Positions 62,342-64,000 of a stretch of DNA of 64,000 nucleotides are shown here, in pieces (position 1 is the first letter of the stretch; every line of letters begins with the position of its first letter). This DNA is from Morinoia aosen (lineage: Eukaryota; Arthropoda; Malacostraca; Amphipoda; Talitridae): the NCBI GenBank assembly GCA_030386875.1, contig CM059579.1, forward strand, positions 18,572,484 to 18,636,483, written 5' to 3'. The position numbers and the translations under genes were made by a program. Under the pieces are notes generated by a model. That model did not search any database and had not been told where the DNA came from. It saw only the letters and a list, made by a program, of their open reading frames with translations.

Positions 62342-62876
62342 GGGCAGCATAAATCACCACCACACGATCAGGCGTTATGTAGATTCTCGGATTTATTTTT
62401 GCGCACGTATCTTCTGTATGATCTATTGCAGCATAATTTTATCAAAATCCCCCATTTCACCGGAATCTAAGTAGAGTCTGCTCTTGATGTTAGTTCGTTT
62501 CTATACATAAAACATTTTAAATTCGGACCAAAAATTTAGACCTCAATACCATTCGATTCCCATTTCATAGTTCAAATAAATGACGTAAGCTATGCATGTT
62601 GCTCGTTCGGTCATTCAAGGGTTTGAGCCAGAAGCCCGAGCCTTATCCTGCCATGTGCTATACTGAAGATGGATATGTTCAATTGTGAAAGCCCACAGTT
62701 TTTTTCAGTTCAAAGTTTACATTCGTACCCGAGAGCTTGACGTTATTCGAGCATGTATCAGTTATACTGTGTATATATTCGTTATCCAGGAGTATATACA
62801 GTGTTTCTTCGCTATTTCGAGGTTCTGTTAACTAAATTCGTGGCATTCCTATTTATAGAACCGTTCTTAATTCAAT
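62342..62876. other. Non-coding stretch
   Basis: AT-rich. Nothing recognised. Confidence 0.3.
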
Positions 62877-63163
62877 TTCAATTCACAAACACAAAGTTAA
62901 ATTCTTCACCATCGACCCATAGCAATGCATGCAACTGACAAAAAAAGAGCGAGTATTCTTGGTCACAACCTTCAATGAGATCAAAAATGTCGCAAAGTCG
63001 TTCAACAATTTCGAAATCATTTTCACGGAAGAAGACGACTGTTTAACGACTTCTGCGACATTTTTGAAAGTTGCGACCAAGAATACTCGCTCTTCTTTTG
63101 TCAATTGCATTGTAAAGGGTCGATGGTGAATAATTTAATTTCTGTTTGTGTAAAGTGAAGTTG
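62877..63163. mobile_element. Long foldback element with ~125-bp arms
   Basis: Left arm about 62877-63006; right arm about 63041-63163. Inverted pairs include CTTCACCATCGACCC with GGGTCGATGGTGAA, and AGAGCGAGTATTCTTGGTC with its complement at 63074-63094. The loop is only about 35 bases. Both arms, read outward to inward, encode similar peptides starting MQLTK-ERVFLV-TF, because each arm is a copy of the same coding-like segment. This resembles the N-terminal helix-turn-helix start of some arthropod transposases, but it is too short to be sure. Confidence 0.85.
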
Positions 63164-64000
63164 AAATATATATATTGTTAAAATAATACCATAGTTTGCA
63201 GTCGATCTCTTTATAGATATAAAAACAAGCCTAATTTTAATGATACGCAGAGTGCACATCCCTTGCTTGAACTGAAGCTTAAAGCTGTGACTTACTACAT
63301 TTCACATCATGACGATGTCAGGACAGGACTTCCGATTTTATATCATATTTTCATACATGTTCAACTATACATGTTTTTCCTTAATGAGTAACTCGGAGCT
63401 GATGCAGAATATATTAGAGCTTTAGAATGGCATGAGGAAATGGTTTGACCAGCTTTTCAAGCCGACAAGATTTGCGAATTTATGTATCTGGAATTTTTCC
63501 GAGGAATGATTGTCAAAATAAGTCTCACAGGCTCACCTAAAGAAACGAAAATTTCAACTGATTCCACAGAATGGACGTACAGCAAATTTTAGTCCAAGTT
63601 CAAGCACTCTGTTCATTCAACTAATTATAGAATTAAAATTCTACTTTGCGCTGTTTCATTCAGCAACTCTAAAGATAACGTAGAGCCACCGTCACAGTGC
63701 ACTGAGGCTCGCAAGTTAGCCCATAAGAAGACTTTGGTCCCTAAAAGGGAAGATGTCAGGACTCCGAGGACGCTTTGCAGCAAAACTTGGTCAAAATTTG
63801 CTCCCTTCACTGAAGCCCATACAGATTCAGTCGTCGCTCTTCTTCGAAAGAGCGAATTCACGAAAAGGACTCTTGAAGCCCAGTTTGTCTCCTGGCGAGA
63901 GGCAATTTGAATTTTTATGCAATTCAATTAGCAAGGCCGCTCGTTTGTAAGACACGGCGCCTCAGATGGGGCCCGCACCGCCCCTTCCGTGTCCGTAGAG
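63164..64000. other. Non-coding stretch at right edge
   Basis: AT-rich to about 63650, then GC-richer to the edge (about 63660-64000) with short open frames and no recognisable domain. Confidence 0.3.

Overview
This window is gene-poor, AT-rich nuclear DNA from an animal, almost certainly an arthropod. Long open reading frames are nearly absent, there is no bacterial-style gene packing, satellites and minisatellites are abundant, and the only host gene I can name is the first coding exon of a T-box transcription factor. That exon (minus strand, 16033-16478) carries the MAYHP N-terminal motif, the QRPTDFSV block and the opening of the T-box, and ends in a phase-2 splice donor just after ITKCGR. 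This is the first-exon layout of Tbx2/Tbx3, whose insect ortholog is optomotor-blind (bifid, bi).

Layout. Positions 1-16032 are the start of a very large first intron of this gene, transcribed right to left; no second T-box exon is found in it. The intron holds a 1.57-kb satellite with nested higher-order repeats (about 315-1885), several degenerate minisatellites and otherwise unremarkable AT-rich DNA. Positions 16479 to about 17.5 kb are the probable 5' UTR and promoter side, GC-richer and CT/CA-rich. The remaining 46 kb or so lies upstream (5') of the gene. It is mostly non-coding: tandem repeats, foldback elements, scattered GC-rich islands that may be regulatory, and mobile elements.

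Mobile elements. The longest reading frame (55658-57808, minus) is the reverse-transcriptase part of an L2/CR1-like non-LTR retrotransposon that lacks its endonuclease. A second, 5'-truncated copy of the same family's 3' end lies at about 31782-32095 in the opposite orientation, and the two share a short-repeat tail. At 58241-59019 there is a 779-bp non-autonomous Tc1/mariner-like element with roughly 190-bp terminal inverted repeats and a relic of a transposase C-terminus. Foldback or MITE-like elements lie at 26912-27121, 49833-49938, 52072-52564 and 62877-63163.

There are two less certain leads. One is a small GC3-biased open frame on the minus strand (62201-62339) that could be the last exon of an upstream neighbour. 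The other is a tandemly duplicated module near 40.26-40.39 kb that combines CCAAT boxes with T-box-like inverted half-sites. I see no rRNA, tRNA or CRISPR array. No regulatory call here is proven, and all identities come from reading the sequence without database searches.
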